DNA of 64,000 nucleotides from Hypericum androsaemum (lineage: Eukaryota; Streptophyta; Magnoliopsida; Malpighiales; Hypericaceae), in assembly GCA_963995505.1 (NCBI GenBank), contig OZ023184.1, positions 15,126,228 through 15,190,227 of the forward strand, written 5' to 3'. A program made the translations under genes and the position numbers. Below, piece by piece: positions 49,117-59,857 of this stretch; within the stretch, counting starts at the first letter, position 1, and every line of letters begins with the position of its first letter. The notes under the pieces were generated by a model that ran no database searches, had not been told where the DNA came from, and saw only the letters and a list, made by a program, of their open reading frames with translations.

Positions 49117-50066
49117 TTAAAAAAAAAATACTACAAATTTGTTAAAATCTTTATATTTTTTCACACTTATGAATAATTTCATCACTTGTACCAAACAAAG
49201 TAGGATTCTCAGCAAAGTCTTTGGTAATTTTTTAAAGAAGACTGGTAGCCAAAGTGAGAAGAGGTGTTCCTTTATTGGTGAAAATTGGTGACTATTCTTA
49301 GATGAAAATTTTGTAAATTTGGAGAAAAATGATGACACATAATGACTCTTGGAACTTTTCTTTGAGGAGTAAACTTTAACTTGATTATTAGTGACCATTG
49401 GAACTCTATAAATAAAATTTTGATTTGTTGTCATTGGCGTTATTCAGGTGAAAATCTTCGAATTGTGCTATAGCAAGAAATCTTGATAGGTGCGTTTAAT
49501 TATTTATTTTAAGTTATAGTATTTATTTTTAGATCGCCAAGTTTCTTTAGTGGGGTCAATGCTATTTTTGTGTTTTCGTACATATATAAAAGAATTAGCC
49601 ATGGAATTTTACAATGTTTATCTATTAATGTGTGTTTCTGTTACGGAGGAAGACGATTCGGTGCTGCCAACATAAGCCCGCCCAGCACCGTACTGGCAAG
49701 GTAAAGAAAAATAAGCGGATGAAAAACACGCGTTGACTGGGCCTTCGGCTTCCGCTTCTCATCTGCTTCATCGTTATGAACCGGTTAAAGCATCGACCGG
49801 GCCTTCTTTCCTTTAGATAAACTGGGCCAAGCATATTAGATAATTTTTCTTTCCTTTTAAATTTCCACTTCATTTTTAGTTCCCATTCCGCCTCTGTTTA
49901 GATCGAATTTTAATCCTTTAAAGAGGTAAAATATTACCAGTGTTTAAGTATCGAAGTCTTCCTATTCTCGAATTCTAAGGCAATTAAATAAACTCAAAAT
50001 TAGTTATGTTTTCCTGTTTAAATCAAAGTCTTGCTATTCTTGTACCCCAAGGCATTCAAACGTCTT

Positions 50067-50074
50067 TATATAAA
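50067..50074 (+). promoter_or_regulatory. TATA box of zinc-ribbon gene B
   Basis: TATATAAA, aligned with the TATA box of copy A. A second CATATAAAG at about 50099, closer to the ATG, may be an added start signal made by a short local duplication. Confidence 0.55.
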
Positions 50075-50179
50075 GATTCTTCTTTAAAAAAAGGTCTTCA
50101 TATAAAGCCACGCCCTTTCACTCATTGTGAAGCAGTCAAATTGTTTGAAGGATCGAAGGCTAATTAAAAACTTTCTTCC

Positions 50180-50582
50180 ATGGCCGTCCCCGACCCGAAC
50201 GCCGCCACGGTCGCCCCCGTCCCCGACCCAAACGCCGTCGCGGTCGCCCTCGTCCCGGTGCTTTGGTGCACCTCGTGTTGCCGCCATCTTCAACCAAGAA
50301 TAGAAGGCATTTTCTAGTGAGTATATTACCAATTTGTCTATTCCTTTAGCGATGTACCATAAATCTGCAAGTATGTATGTTTGCAAACAAATCAAATTCT
50401 GTTTTGTTGAGTATGATCTACTCTCAAACCTGATAAACTACTTTCGCAGCTCGTGTCCCAGATGCGGAAAAGTTCTTGCAGACGACGAGCCAATTTCGAC
50501 CATGAGGAGTTTATCAGAGATGATCACAGGGAGGATCGCCAAGAGGAGGAGGAAGAACAGGAGGAGGAAGAAGACGAATTAA
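50180..50582 (+). CDS. Zinc-ribbon mini-protein B (89 aa)
   Basis: Exon 1 50180-50316 (donor GTGAGT) and exon 2 50450-50582 (acceptor CGCAG) join in phase. The 89-aa product starts MAVPDPNAATVAPVPDPNAV, with a DPN repeat. It then has WCTSCCRH and, across the splice, IFYSCPRCGKVLADDEPIST, and ends in a strongly basic tail (IAKRRRKNRRRKKTN) that could be a nuclear signal. Four cysteines in C-x2-C-x14-C-x2-C spacing look like the zinc ribbon that opens TFIIB and BRF1, but no cyclin fold follows. Splicing inside the zinc site, with the frame kept in both copies, argues for a real gene. Family not recognised; function unknown. Confidence 0.65.
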
Positions 50583-50791
50583 TTGAAGAGGGTGGCTGAG
50601 TGAAGAAGATACCTGTTTAGTTTGTAGAATGTGTTTGGTTGTTTATAGGAATTAGACCAAAGCAAAGCTGTTGATAACTATTTGTTCATGAATCATCACT
50701 ATATATCTACACATTACATAGTTTATCCACATAATTACATAGGTTACAGAATCATACCCGGCTCGAACATGGGTTGTAGAATGACGAAGGC

Positions 50792-51480
50792 TCAAAGGGA
50801 GGCATGAGGTCTCCGTGAGGAGGACATAGTTGTCAGACACTTGAAGAGTGAAGAAACAGAATCCAACGCCATTTCCAGCAACTCCGGGGGACACCCTGGC
50901 CTGACCATCTTTTTCACCTGCGAAACCAAACTCAACAATTGTTACCAAACTCTCCATTACTTATTCTGAGCATCACCCTTGCGGCGATACTACGAGATCA
51001 TACTGTCGGCAATTCTAGTCACTGATTTTGCAGGACTAGGTTCGAGCACAAATCCACCACTAGAGTATATGACAGTACGAGTTCACACAAGCAAGGGAAT
51101 TATGAAGGGAAATCACCAATGTTCTACGTGCACTCGGGTTTCGATTCTAATGGCGCATTATCAAATATATGCATTCCGAATTATCTGGCAGTGATGAATT
51201 CCAAGCAAAATGCAAACTATTCATATACTGTTAGTGCATCAAGGATGTGAACTAGCAAACATAACAAACAGAAAAAGAGTACCCATACTGTATCTGCAGA
51301 AAGTTATAGAAAGTCGAATCAATTCGAGCAAAATGAATGCCTTCTGTTTACCATGTCAAGGTACCCATACAACTCCCTTATTTCGCCTGCAAAATCATGT
51401 CCCACGAAACGATCAACAACCTCGGTCTCATCAGTCCCGACGCAAAAGGATCTCGCATTGTCCTTGCGAAGGGGATATCG
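50792..51480 (-). CDS. Unrecognised gene, C-terminal two exons
   Basis: The last exon 50792-50917 reads VKKMVRPGCPPELLEMALD, then SVSSLFKCL, and stops. The exon before it ends at 51352 (GACATG before GTAAAC) and reads back through GEIRELYGYLDM, DETEVVDRFVGHDF and RKDNARSFCVG to about 51480. The pieces join in frame with canonical splice sites and gene-like composition. The 5' end and the family are unclear to me. Confidence 0.4.
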
Positions 51481-51599
51481 AGACGGAACCGTCTCCTTTC
51501 CCTGTCACAGAGCCTTCTTCAATCTCTACATTGCTATCAATAGTTGGTAAAATGGACACAAGAGCAGCACATTATCCCCAATTACTCTAGAACCAGCAA

Positions 51600-52030
51600 G
51601 TGTGTTGAAACTGAACCCAGTTACCGGCTATCAACACAGGACTTAACAAACAAAGAAACGATCGACAACGGACTCACTACTCATTGATGTGATAGGTTTC
51701 GATTTGGATACAAAGATTCTAATAATTTCCGTAGCTGCGTATTTTCCGCCACAAATATTAACAGTTGGACAGACTATCAATACCGGACTTATCAAAAAAC
51801 AAATTAGTGTGGAATTCCTTCTGCTTCACCTCAGGTTCCAGAAGATTGCTCGGATAGGTTTTGAGTTAAATACGAAGATTCTAACTGATTCTGTTACATC
51901 AGCATACACTTTCAGCTCCGTATTGTTTGCCCTAAATATTCTCTTTATATACAAAATACTTTCTCTTACTATTTCCAACTAAACAAACAGAGCCATAAAT
52001 CGATGGACGCAGGAGAGAGAGTCCAAGTAG
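51600..52030. other. Intergenic with a diverged repeat
   Basis: GATAGGTTTCGATTTGGATAC (about 51692) and GATAGGTTTTGAGTTAAATAC (about 51854) begin two related stretches of about 130 bp. No gene seen. Confidence 0.4.
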
Positions 52031-52199
52031 ATGGAGACCGACATACCGAGGATTCCGGGGAAGACTCCATCTAGCTTGGGTGTTGTTAGATTCCGGTCCA
52101 ATTATTATTACAGAGCTCTGGTCGGGGAACGATACCTTTTTAATCCCTATCCTGTGTTTGTCTCCACGGAAGGGATTGGTTTTATCCCTATAGAGATCT

Positions 52200-53210
52200 C
52201 TGGTCTAGATGGAGGGGTTTGGATTGTCCGCCTCGAGTCAAAAAATTTCTATGGAGAGCTATGGACAATAACCTACCTGTTCGGGCTAATCTTAAGAAGA
52301 GAGGTATTGATGTTGACGATATTTGTCCTCTTTGCAGTCAACATCTCGAATCAATAAGCCACCTTTTCCTGAACTGTTCTTATGTCTCTCCGATGTGGAA
52401 CTCGTTTGGTATAGACCCCGGCTCGCTACCGGTGACAACTTCATGGACAAATGGGACAAGATTATGTCTGTTGGGGATAAGTCGGAGCTCTGCACATATG
52501 CGGCATGCCTCTGGGGGGTGTGGAAATATCGAAATTCTATAGTGTTTAGTCCTAACACTACGACCAGCTTGCAAGGAGAGGTTAATTATGCTCTTAAATT
52601 CCTTGTAGATTTTCAATCCGCAAACCCCAAGTCTTCATCGGCGGTACACAGAAGTAATCCAGTTTGGGTAGCTCCGGAGCTGGACTGGCTTAAAGTTAAT
52701 TCAAATGCGGATATGGGGGATGCTGGAGGGGGTCAGGTCAGTGCAATAATCAGAGATTCATCTGGAATTTTCGTTGCTGCTGCACTGCGCAAGATTCCAC
52801 AAATTCAACATCCGGTTTTGCTTGAAGCGTATGGAGTTCTTCTTGGGATGGAGGTGGCAATTTCACTTGGTCTTAAGAAGGTGTTCTTTGAATCTGACTG
52901 TCAACCTATTATTCTCACTCTATTCTCGCTCTACAGCGTAATAGCCAGGACAGGAGTGATCTCGCAATGCTTCTTGAAGATATCCGCTGCAGGGGTTTGG
53001 AACTAGATGAGCATAGATTTTCTTTTGTTAGAAGGAAAGCTAATCGGGTAGCTCACACTCTTGCCAACGCGAACCTTGTCACTGATAGCGAGTCCTATTT
53101 TTTCTCTTCTATTCCTTCCGTTCTTTCAGAGGTTTTAGCTTTGGATGTTATGTAGCCACATTTTCAGTTATTTCAATCAATATATGAGTATTCTTTCCTC
53201 AAAAAAAATA
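52200..53210 (+). pseudogene. Non-LTR (LINE) retrotransposon 3' end: zf-RVT and RNase H-like
   Basis: 52219 onward reads PPRVKKFLWRAMDNNLPVRA and CPLCSQHLESISHLFLNC, the zinc-binding reverse-transcriptase tail (zf-RVT). After a frameshift near 52440 comes CLWGVWKYRNSIVF and an RNase H-like part (LDWLKVNSNADMG, LLEAYGVLLGMEVAISLGL, VFFESDCQ). A second frame change leads to FSFVRRKANRVAHTLA, stop at 53155. An A-rich tail follows at about 53200. The element is 5'-truncated and dead. In intact plant RNase H the DGA motif would stand where NADMG is read here. Confidence 0.85.
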
Positions 53211-53968
53211 TAAAGAAAAATGTAAAATCAATCTAAAGTAGCTTGAAAAAAGTGTAAAATTAATTTACAGTTCACCACTTATGTTACCTTGACGAAAAAA
53301 ATTTGTTGCAGAAATATATGCAGATTTCTAAAGTTATAAGATTATGAAAAGGATAAAAAATTGGAATGGTAATTTTTTTAAAAGAAAAAAAGATGGTTTG
53401 GGCTATGTTTATGGACAGGATTGACGATTGAGCTCAATTGCTGGACCGGAAGACTGGGCCTATTCTGTAGAACATACAAAGTAAATTAACTTTCTAAATA
53501 GTTATAAATCATATTCTAATTCGATTCATTGGATCAGAAAATTTGCATCTCACCCCAAATCTATTTTAAGCGGTTAACCCTCATAATATATTTCTTAAGA
53601 TGCTAGTTATAGTTTACAATGATTTTATTTTTTTCTTTTATCTTAAGCATATTTTTTATAGTTGGTTTAGTTTATCTTTGAATTGATTATTTTTATCTTC
53701 TTAGTTAATTGAAGGCTCGTATTCAGACCCCTCATTGTTCTCATCATATTTTAAAATCGGAATCCACTGGATCATTATTTTTAAAGAAGATAATAGTATA
53801 GATTTTTTTTAAAGATAAATTTTTTACAACATGTCAATATGTCATAATTTGAACCCTAAACTTCATAAATATTTAGAACGCTTTGTGTTGTTGAATTCAT
53901 CTTAAAAAACAAAAAAAAATTAAGGATCTAGATCCCAACCCCAATCCTATTGCTTGTCATTTCTATTT
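53211..53968. other. AT-rich intergenic DNA
   Basis: No gene. 53790-53910 contains a SINE-like phrase (ATAATTTGAACCCTAAAC) without clear ends. Confidence 0.3.
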
Positions 53969-53973
53969 ATATT

Positions 53974-54550
53974 TGTTGGACCTCAAGGCCCAATCAGACA
54001 ATTATTATTTGTGCCTGATTGGGCCCAAATTTTGGGTGGAATGGGCCGGTCAACCCGAGTTGACCGGCCCGGGGCCACGCAAGCGCCACGTCAGCATGAC
54101 GTGGCGCTCACACAGTTGCCGACAGAGTTGGCGGCCCACGCGGCACGTTGACATGGTGCCACGTGGCAGCCATGCGGCCCGAAGTGCCACGTGGCAGCTA
54201 TGCATGCCATGTGGCGCATTCTGATAAGAAAGAAAATCTGGAATAGTCCCTGTAAAAAGGAAAATCCGGCTGAACCAAAATGTAAGTTTTCCCACAACCA
54301 CTCAATAAGAAAGAAAAAACTCTGGAATAGTTCCTGAGTTTTGAACAGATTTTCGACAGAGAAAATCTCGTGAAAATCAATTACGAATCCGTTATAACGT
54401 GATCGTAATTAGACTGGCACAAAGACATTGTGGATCCGAACCTGTGAACCTCTTGCTTCAACAAGTAAGTGATTTATTATTAACGAATTAGTTTATTAAT
54501 TAATCAGGTTTAACATATAATTACTCGTTAATTACGTGTTAAATCCAGTA
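53974..54550. mobile_element. Solo LTR of the same G-box family (copy 2)
   Basis: 577 bp starting TGTTGGACC, flanked by perfect ATATT duplications (53969-53973, 54551-54555). Its last bases are AGTA where copy 1 ends in AACA, so the terminal CA has decayed. It is inverted relative to copy 1 and shorter because G-box units are fewer: CACGTG at 54160 and 54188, plus CCACGTCA and GACGTGGC variants. Confidence 0.85.
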
Positions 54551-54555
54551 ATATT

Positions 54556-56985
54556 GACTTATTATAATAAAATAAAATTTCTGTACATTGTTATTCCTAA
54601 TTGTAACTTAAGACATTTCTCAATACATCAACATGGTAGAGTTTCCAAATCTATTTTCTTGTATCCTCATAATATATATTATATATTTTTTAACATGTTT
54701 GTGATCTTTACCCATCTTTATGAATATATTTTGGGTGATCACTTTAGATCATCTAAATTACATTCACAATGTTTCCAACAAAATTTATTTTAACATTATC
54801 ATGATCTAACAATAGCTAAAAACCGAAATTCTTAAATTTGAACATTCGAACCAAATTTGAGATTATTTTCGACATCAAAATAAAAAAACTCTGTCAGTCG
54901 GTTCGAATTTTTTCTTGAACCCAAAATGACGCAATACGCATCTCATCCCTGACGTAGTCTAATTGTTTTTCTGGAAGATGCCCCTTCTAGAAGTCATTGA
55001 ACGACGACCCGACCAGAGAGGAGACGCATCCCAAGACAAAAAATATCTGGCATCTTGCAATCACCGATGTGGTACGGATATTATTATTAGTTATTACCAT
55101 TATTCTAAAATAAAAGAGGTACCCAAGCAAATATTAAGTGTTAAAGTCAAAGTCAAAGGCTTGTCCCTCGTTCCGCCAAATTAATATCTCAAACGTTCAA
55201 ATCTATGGTCGTGTTTTGGCCAAATGGAAGGTGGAGATTGGCATTTGTTAAAATGTTCAATCTGTCTTGTCCTCCCTTACATGGACTATAGAAATTTTAG
55301 GAAGTCATCATCTCACGTGGCTATAATGATACCTTATTTATTTTAAGCTAGGTGCAACTTAAATTACTTAAATTTTTTTAACTTATCTTAAATGAGATAT
55401 TACAGTTTACATTGTGAATTACTCAAATGTAGTAATAGTATTGAACGAATTTTATCATTTTTAAATGTGTTATTTCACTCAAACATAAATTATCAGAATG
55501 AAAAAAGGGTTTAGTAGAAAAAAAATTTTGTTTTTACAGTCCTAATTCGTTAATTGAAGGTCAAGAAAAATTATTATTATTTGAGTTTCATGAATGTTTA
55601 TTTTCTATTTATTGAATTTAATTAATTGAAAATATGTTTGTCGCTTGATATGGACTGTAATAAGATTTATCTGGCAGTCAGAGTAGAAAGTTAGATCCAA
55701 TATTTCTTGACAAATTTAAATCCGTCGACATGTTAGGATTTTTTTTAGTCCAGACATGCTTGTTTGTCCTTTGGGTTGACTTATTGCAAACTACTACAGT
55801 CTTTGACAGTAACTATTCATCTGCCATCTAAATATAAATTGCCGAACAATTTTATTTTACAAAAATTATAGTTAAAATTGTTAGTACTCAGATAGCATTG
55901 AAATAATTATTCTAGATTCGAATATCGAACTAAAAAGACAGACAAATTCTGCGCGCTAAATTCCACATGCATATATATATTTCTCAAAATTTGAAGTTTA
56001 TGCTTTTTGATTTAAATAAAAACATGATACTAAGTTCCAAATTTACCAGCAGATTTTTTTTCTATCTGATAATTAGTGCGAGTATCAAAATTATATTTCC
56101 ACCCAAAAAAATTTCAAAATTATAAGTTTTGATGTTGCTTTTTTTATACCATATGATATTTAATTTAGTAGACCGACTAATTCAAATTCGAGCCAGACGA
56201 AATCATTGAAAAGTGTTAAAACTATGACAAAAAATATATGACTACTTTTTCAATTATTACTTACTATTAATAAGAAAATATACTTATTAAAATATGTTTT
56301 TTTTCCGATTATTCGCTCAGGGAGATTCAGAGTACACCATAATTTTGTTTCCCAATGATTAATACTTGATAGTATTGTGGTTAGACTGAGTGAACGGTGA
56401 TGGACAATCAAGATCCTAAAATCTTAACATATGTTAATTAATGACTAGTTATCCGGTCTCTAGCAAAGGTCTCTACGTGACGATGTTACTCATTTGGATC
56501 TTGCAATGCTGCGTAATGTAATAACAATCAATACAAAAAAGTTATTCGAGCATAATTAATAAGTCTCGATTTCGAATTTTCGAAATTAAAAATACATTAT
56601 TGTTAAATATTTGTTAAAAAAATTTGTTATTATTTAAATATTCTTAGTAGTTTGAATTTAGATTAGTCAATTTAGTTAATATATAGGTGGTATAAAAAAA
56701 TTTTAGTCTATAGATTGTGTTTTAACCATATTTTAAAAAATGTGGTCCGACCATACCGGAGGACCCAGATGACGGACCAAAATCCGAGTCGTACCAAAAT
56801 TTTTATTTTAAAACTATGGTTTTAACTGCCAAAATGATAATATGAACATATCCCCCAACGTAAATTACAAGTCTAAATTAACCAAGAAAAACTGCAAGGA
56901 AATACAAGAACTAGACGAACAAAAAAGGAAACTTATAAATATTAAGGAAAAAGGTAATAAAGATAATAAGAAGCTTTTAAAAAAA
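54556..56985. other. Long AT-rich intergenic stretch
   Basis: Six-frame ORFs are short and low-complexity. I see no gene, RNA gene or bounded element. Confidence 0.4.
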
Positions 56986-57630
56986 CTAAGTCACGACTTT
57001 CCACGAGTCTAGAGTGGGAAAGCAAGAAAAAGCTTCAAAATCAAACCCACACCCGGTCCCGTCCAGCCCGACCGGCTCCGGTTCACGCCTCACATCGACC
57101 GGTCCAACCGAAACCCCGCCCATTTCACGCTCGTACCGGTCCAGAAAAAACGCCGACGTGTCCAGCGTCGGCAATAACCCGACGGGAACCAACCCGTGGC
57201 CGGGCCTCTGCGGCTCCGGCCTGACCAGACCGCCCGCGGCCACCTGCTGGCCGTCGCCGCCGGGGAACCGGACTCCGGTCACCTGCTGCACCATCTGCCG
57301 GAAGTTGGCCGGGTCGGCGGTGATGAACGTGGTCTGCGACCGCTTCGATGCGCGGGACTTCCGCTTGGAGACCTTCCCGGTGGGGCCACCGGCGCGGTGG
57401 TTGCGCCTCGCGGGAGGGGTTGCCGGCTCCGACGAGCCGGCGGCGGAATCTCGGGGGTTGCTCGCGATCAGGTCGAGGAAGGAATCCACCTCGGTTGTTC
57501 TGGATAGGGACATCTGGAGGGCTTTGGTTAGGGTTTCGGTGTCGCGGGCGTAGGCCTCGGAGAACCAGGCGTCCGGGAAGGCGACCGGTCGGCTGGTCCA
57601 GGCTTCGAGATTATCTGATGACGTGTTCAT
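56986..57630 (-). CDS. VQ-motif protein (VQ22/JAV1-like subgroup)
   Basis: Intact single-exon gene of 214 aa, as is usual for plant VQ genes. The VQ motif is FRQMVQQVTG at about residues 110-119, preceded by KVSKRKSRASKRSQTTFI, a basic stretch shared by VQ proteins of the JAV1 (At3g22160) kind. VQ proteins bind WRKY transcription factors and tune defence and jasmonate responses in the nucleus. The N-terminus (MNTSSDNLEAWTSRP) has a Ser-rich acidic part, and the C-terminus holds Phe-rich patches. Coding G+C is far above the surroundings. TATATAG lies about 40 bp upstream of the ATG, implying a short leader. Subgroup assignment is tentative; the VQ call is firm. Confidence 0.93.
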   Translation of the reverse strand: MNTSSDNLEAWTSRPVAFPDAWFSEAYARDTETLTKALQMSLSRTTEVDSFLDLIASNPRDSAAGSSEPATPPARRNHRAGGPTGKVSKRKSRASKRSQTTFITADPANFRQMVQQVTGVRFPGGDGQQVAAGGLVRPEPQRPGHGLVPVGLLPTLDTSAFFLDRYEREMGGVSVGPVDVRREPEPVGLDGTGCGFDFEAFSCFPTLDSWKVVT

Positions 57631-57669
57631 ATTTTCGAGTGGAGAAAAAGAGCATGGGGCGAGCTGGGG

Positions 57670-57677
57670 TCTATATA
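57670..57677 (-). promoter_or_regulatory. TATA box of the VQ gene
   Basis: The minus strand reads CCTTATATAG, about 40 bp before the start codon at 57630. Confidence 0.5.
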
Positions 57678-57699
57678 AGGAGTCGTGGGTGACCGGTCG

Positions 57700-58735
57700 T
57701 TAGGTGGGGAGTGGGGATTGCGGGGAGGATGATGAAAGGTGAGTAGGGTAGCTAAGGGCAGATGTGGGCTGTGGGGGTTTTAAATAGGACGGTGAGGGGA
57801 GGAAGAAAGCGCGTTCTCAGCAAGAACACGCGTCACCTCTGATGTATGTACATATTAAATATCGACCACAGTCGAAATTTATTTAGCGAACAATTTTCTC
57901 TTATTAAAAATTTTCTTAAATAAATTTAAATCATTTACTTATCACTTACCAGCTTCTATCTGTGCTTAAGTGAGAGACTAGGACTAAGCTAAACTATATT
58001 GTAGGTAGGGTATGTTTGGATATTTGTCGAAACTCATCGTCTTTGTTTTGTTGAAAGTCGGAGCTTATCTTTGAGTTGAATGGACGAAATATTTTATTTA
58101 AGCTTTCAAGTTCGGATCCGTTGGTGAGTTTGAAATTGTTTTTTCAATAATTTTTTTGTATCTCAATATCAATAGGACCGTCTAATTCATATTTAAGTTA
58201 GATAAAATTTGTCTTCTAACAACATGCATTTAACACAACCTACTTTATAATAACTCGAACTCGAGATATATCGATTAAATTAGAATAAAATAAAGATCAA
58301 ATAGGTAATTCTACGTATACAAAAAGTCTAATTAATATCTTTACTAAAAATAAGTCAGTTTAGCACTACTTGTCAAAAGAGACCAATTAACACATTGAGA
58401 TCCATTTTTTTCGTTACCGGTGACACATCACCGAATCACGTGGCGTCCAACTCAAAAAATTGTACAACATAAATATTAGCTAAATGATTTGATTTGAACT
58501 CAGCAATTTATGCTCGGTTGGGAGTCTTGGCTTTTAGTGCATTAAGGAACCTACAGTTTGGAATGTTGATTAGAATTGTGAGATTTTTTTTTTGGGCAAT
58601 TGCAGTAGATATCGTTTATCATTGTTTAACTATGATAAAGAGATATCTATTATCTTAGGTGTTGTATTTAGGTATAGTGGGTGTAATTATCCTTGGTGAA
58701 TTTGAAGCGTAATACAACTTTATTTATTAAAAAAA
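57700..58735. other. Upstream of the VQ gene, AT-rich
   Basis: 57700-57840 is GC-rich promoter-proximal DNA. Beyond it nothing recognisable. Confidence 0.35.
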
Positions 58736-58737
58736 TA

Positions 58738-58909
58738 GGATAAATTACTCTCAGGTCCTTGATTTATAATTTTATTATTCGCCGATCCAGTGACTAAGGA
58801 CCTCAGACCAATATTTTTTTAAAAAGCAGGGACCTCATACACTATTTCCAAAAGCCAGGGACCTACGAATAATAAAACTATAAACCATGGACTTGAGGGT
58901 AATTTACCC
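58738..58909. mobile_element. Foldback MITE-like element
   Basis: The left arm GGATAAATTACTCTCAGGTC.. and the reverse complement of the right arm GGGTAAATTACCCTCAAGTC.. pair over about 45 bp (shared TTTATTATTCG). A short spacer with two more GGGACCT phrases lies between. The target duplication is not clear because both flanks are A-rich. Confidence 0.65.
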
Positions 58910-59289
58910 AAAAAATTAGTTAAGTGGGGTCCACCTCTCCAAACTCTCTCTACCTCTATATTTAGAATGACTCGTATTTTTAAAATTAAGAAAGGACGAC
59001 TATGTTTGCAACATATATAATTTATTCATAAAATTTAAACTCAAATTCATCTTAAAGTATCTAATATTTTTAGTATTTGGACCTTTTGGTGGATGAAGTA
59101 GGACAGTCTATTTGAAGGCTTGGAGAAGGGGACAAGTCAAATAGGGTTTAGTTGTTCCCATTGAAATGGATCAAATCATTATACTTATAGATACGTTTTT
59201 TAATGACTGTCAGATCTGTAGATACGATTTTTAATAAAATCTGATGGTCTAAAAAAAATTTTCTCCGTGGAGACGACTTTTATGTTGTT

Positions 59290-59825
59290 CCCAGTCTAGG
59301 GATGACATAGGACCCAGATCTTTACCCTCTTTTTGAATGGTGGACCCAGATCCTTACCCTTATCCTCTTTAAAAATAAAGATTCGGGCATGATCTGGGTC
59401 CCAAAAAATCGGGTAGGATCAGGGCGACCCGCGGGTCCGTATTTTTTAAAACAATATTTAATTTTAAAAAAATTAAATTATCTTTTGATAATTTTTAAAT
59501 AGCAATGAGACATTTTCATTCATTAAACAAATCAATACAAAGAAACCAAACAAACAAATGCAAAAATAATTAAAGTCGGGTAAGTTAAAATTGAGAATTT
59601 GATATTATGTCTAATAATTAATATACATATATATTATTTTAATGTTAATCTAAAAAATTCGGGTAGGATCAGGACATGATCCTATAGATGCCCTTATCCT
59701 TTTAAAATATCAGGATCCAGGCAAGATCAGGATCTAAACTCGATCAAAATCAACAGATCTTAAACCCTTCAAATCTAGATCAAGATAGACCCTCAGGATA
59801 ATGGTCTAATTGACATCTCACTCAA
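59290..59825. mobile_element. Probable non-autonomous hAT-type MITE
   Basis: The left part starts TAGGGATGACATAGGACCCAGATC; the right end reads ACCCTCAGGATAAT..CTAATTGACATCTCA, a loose inverse of it. GACCCAGATC and GGTAGGATCAGG phrases recur inward from both sides around an AT-rich centre. No coding sequence. Ends are approximate. Confidence 0.45.
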
Positions 59826-59857
59826 TCCAAAGCCGTCAAATAGTGAGCAAGTAAGGT

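Larger units (their letters stand above)
47219..50600. repeat. Segmental tandem duplication carrying a small gene
   Basis: 47219-48330 (A) and 49117-50600 (B) are homologous along most of their length. Upstream blocks match (47219-47460 with 49117-49440), as do promoters, exons and the intron of the zinc-ribbon genes. Copy B has about 250 bp extra at 49630-49880; between the copies lies an LTR fragment (48450-48700). Confidence 0.8.

Noticed and set aside
57014..57692. Long + strand ORFs across the VQ gene (179, 114 and 103 codons)
   Set aside because: Shadows caused by the high G+C of the VQ gene; the minus frame holds the VQ motif.
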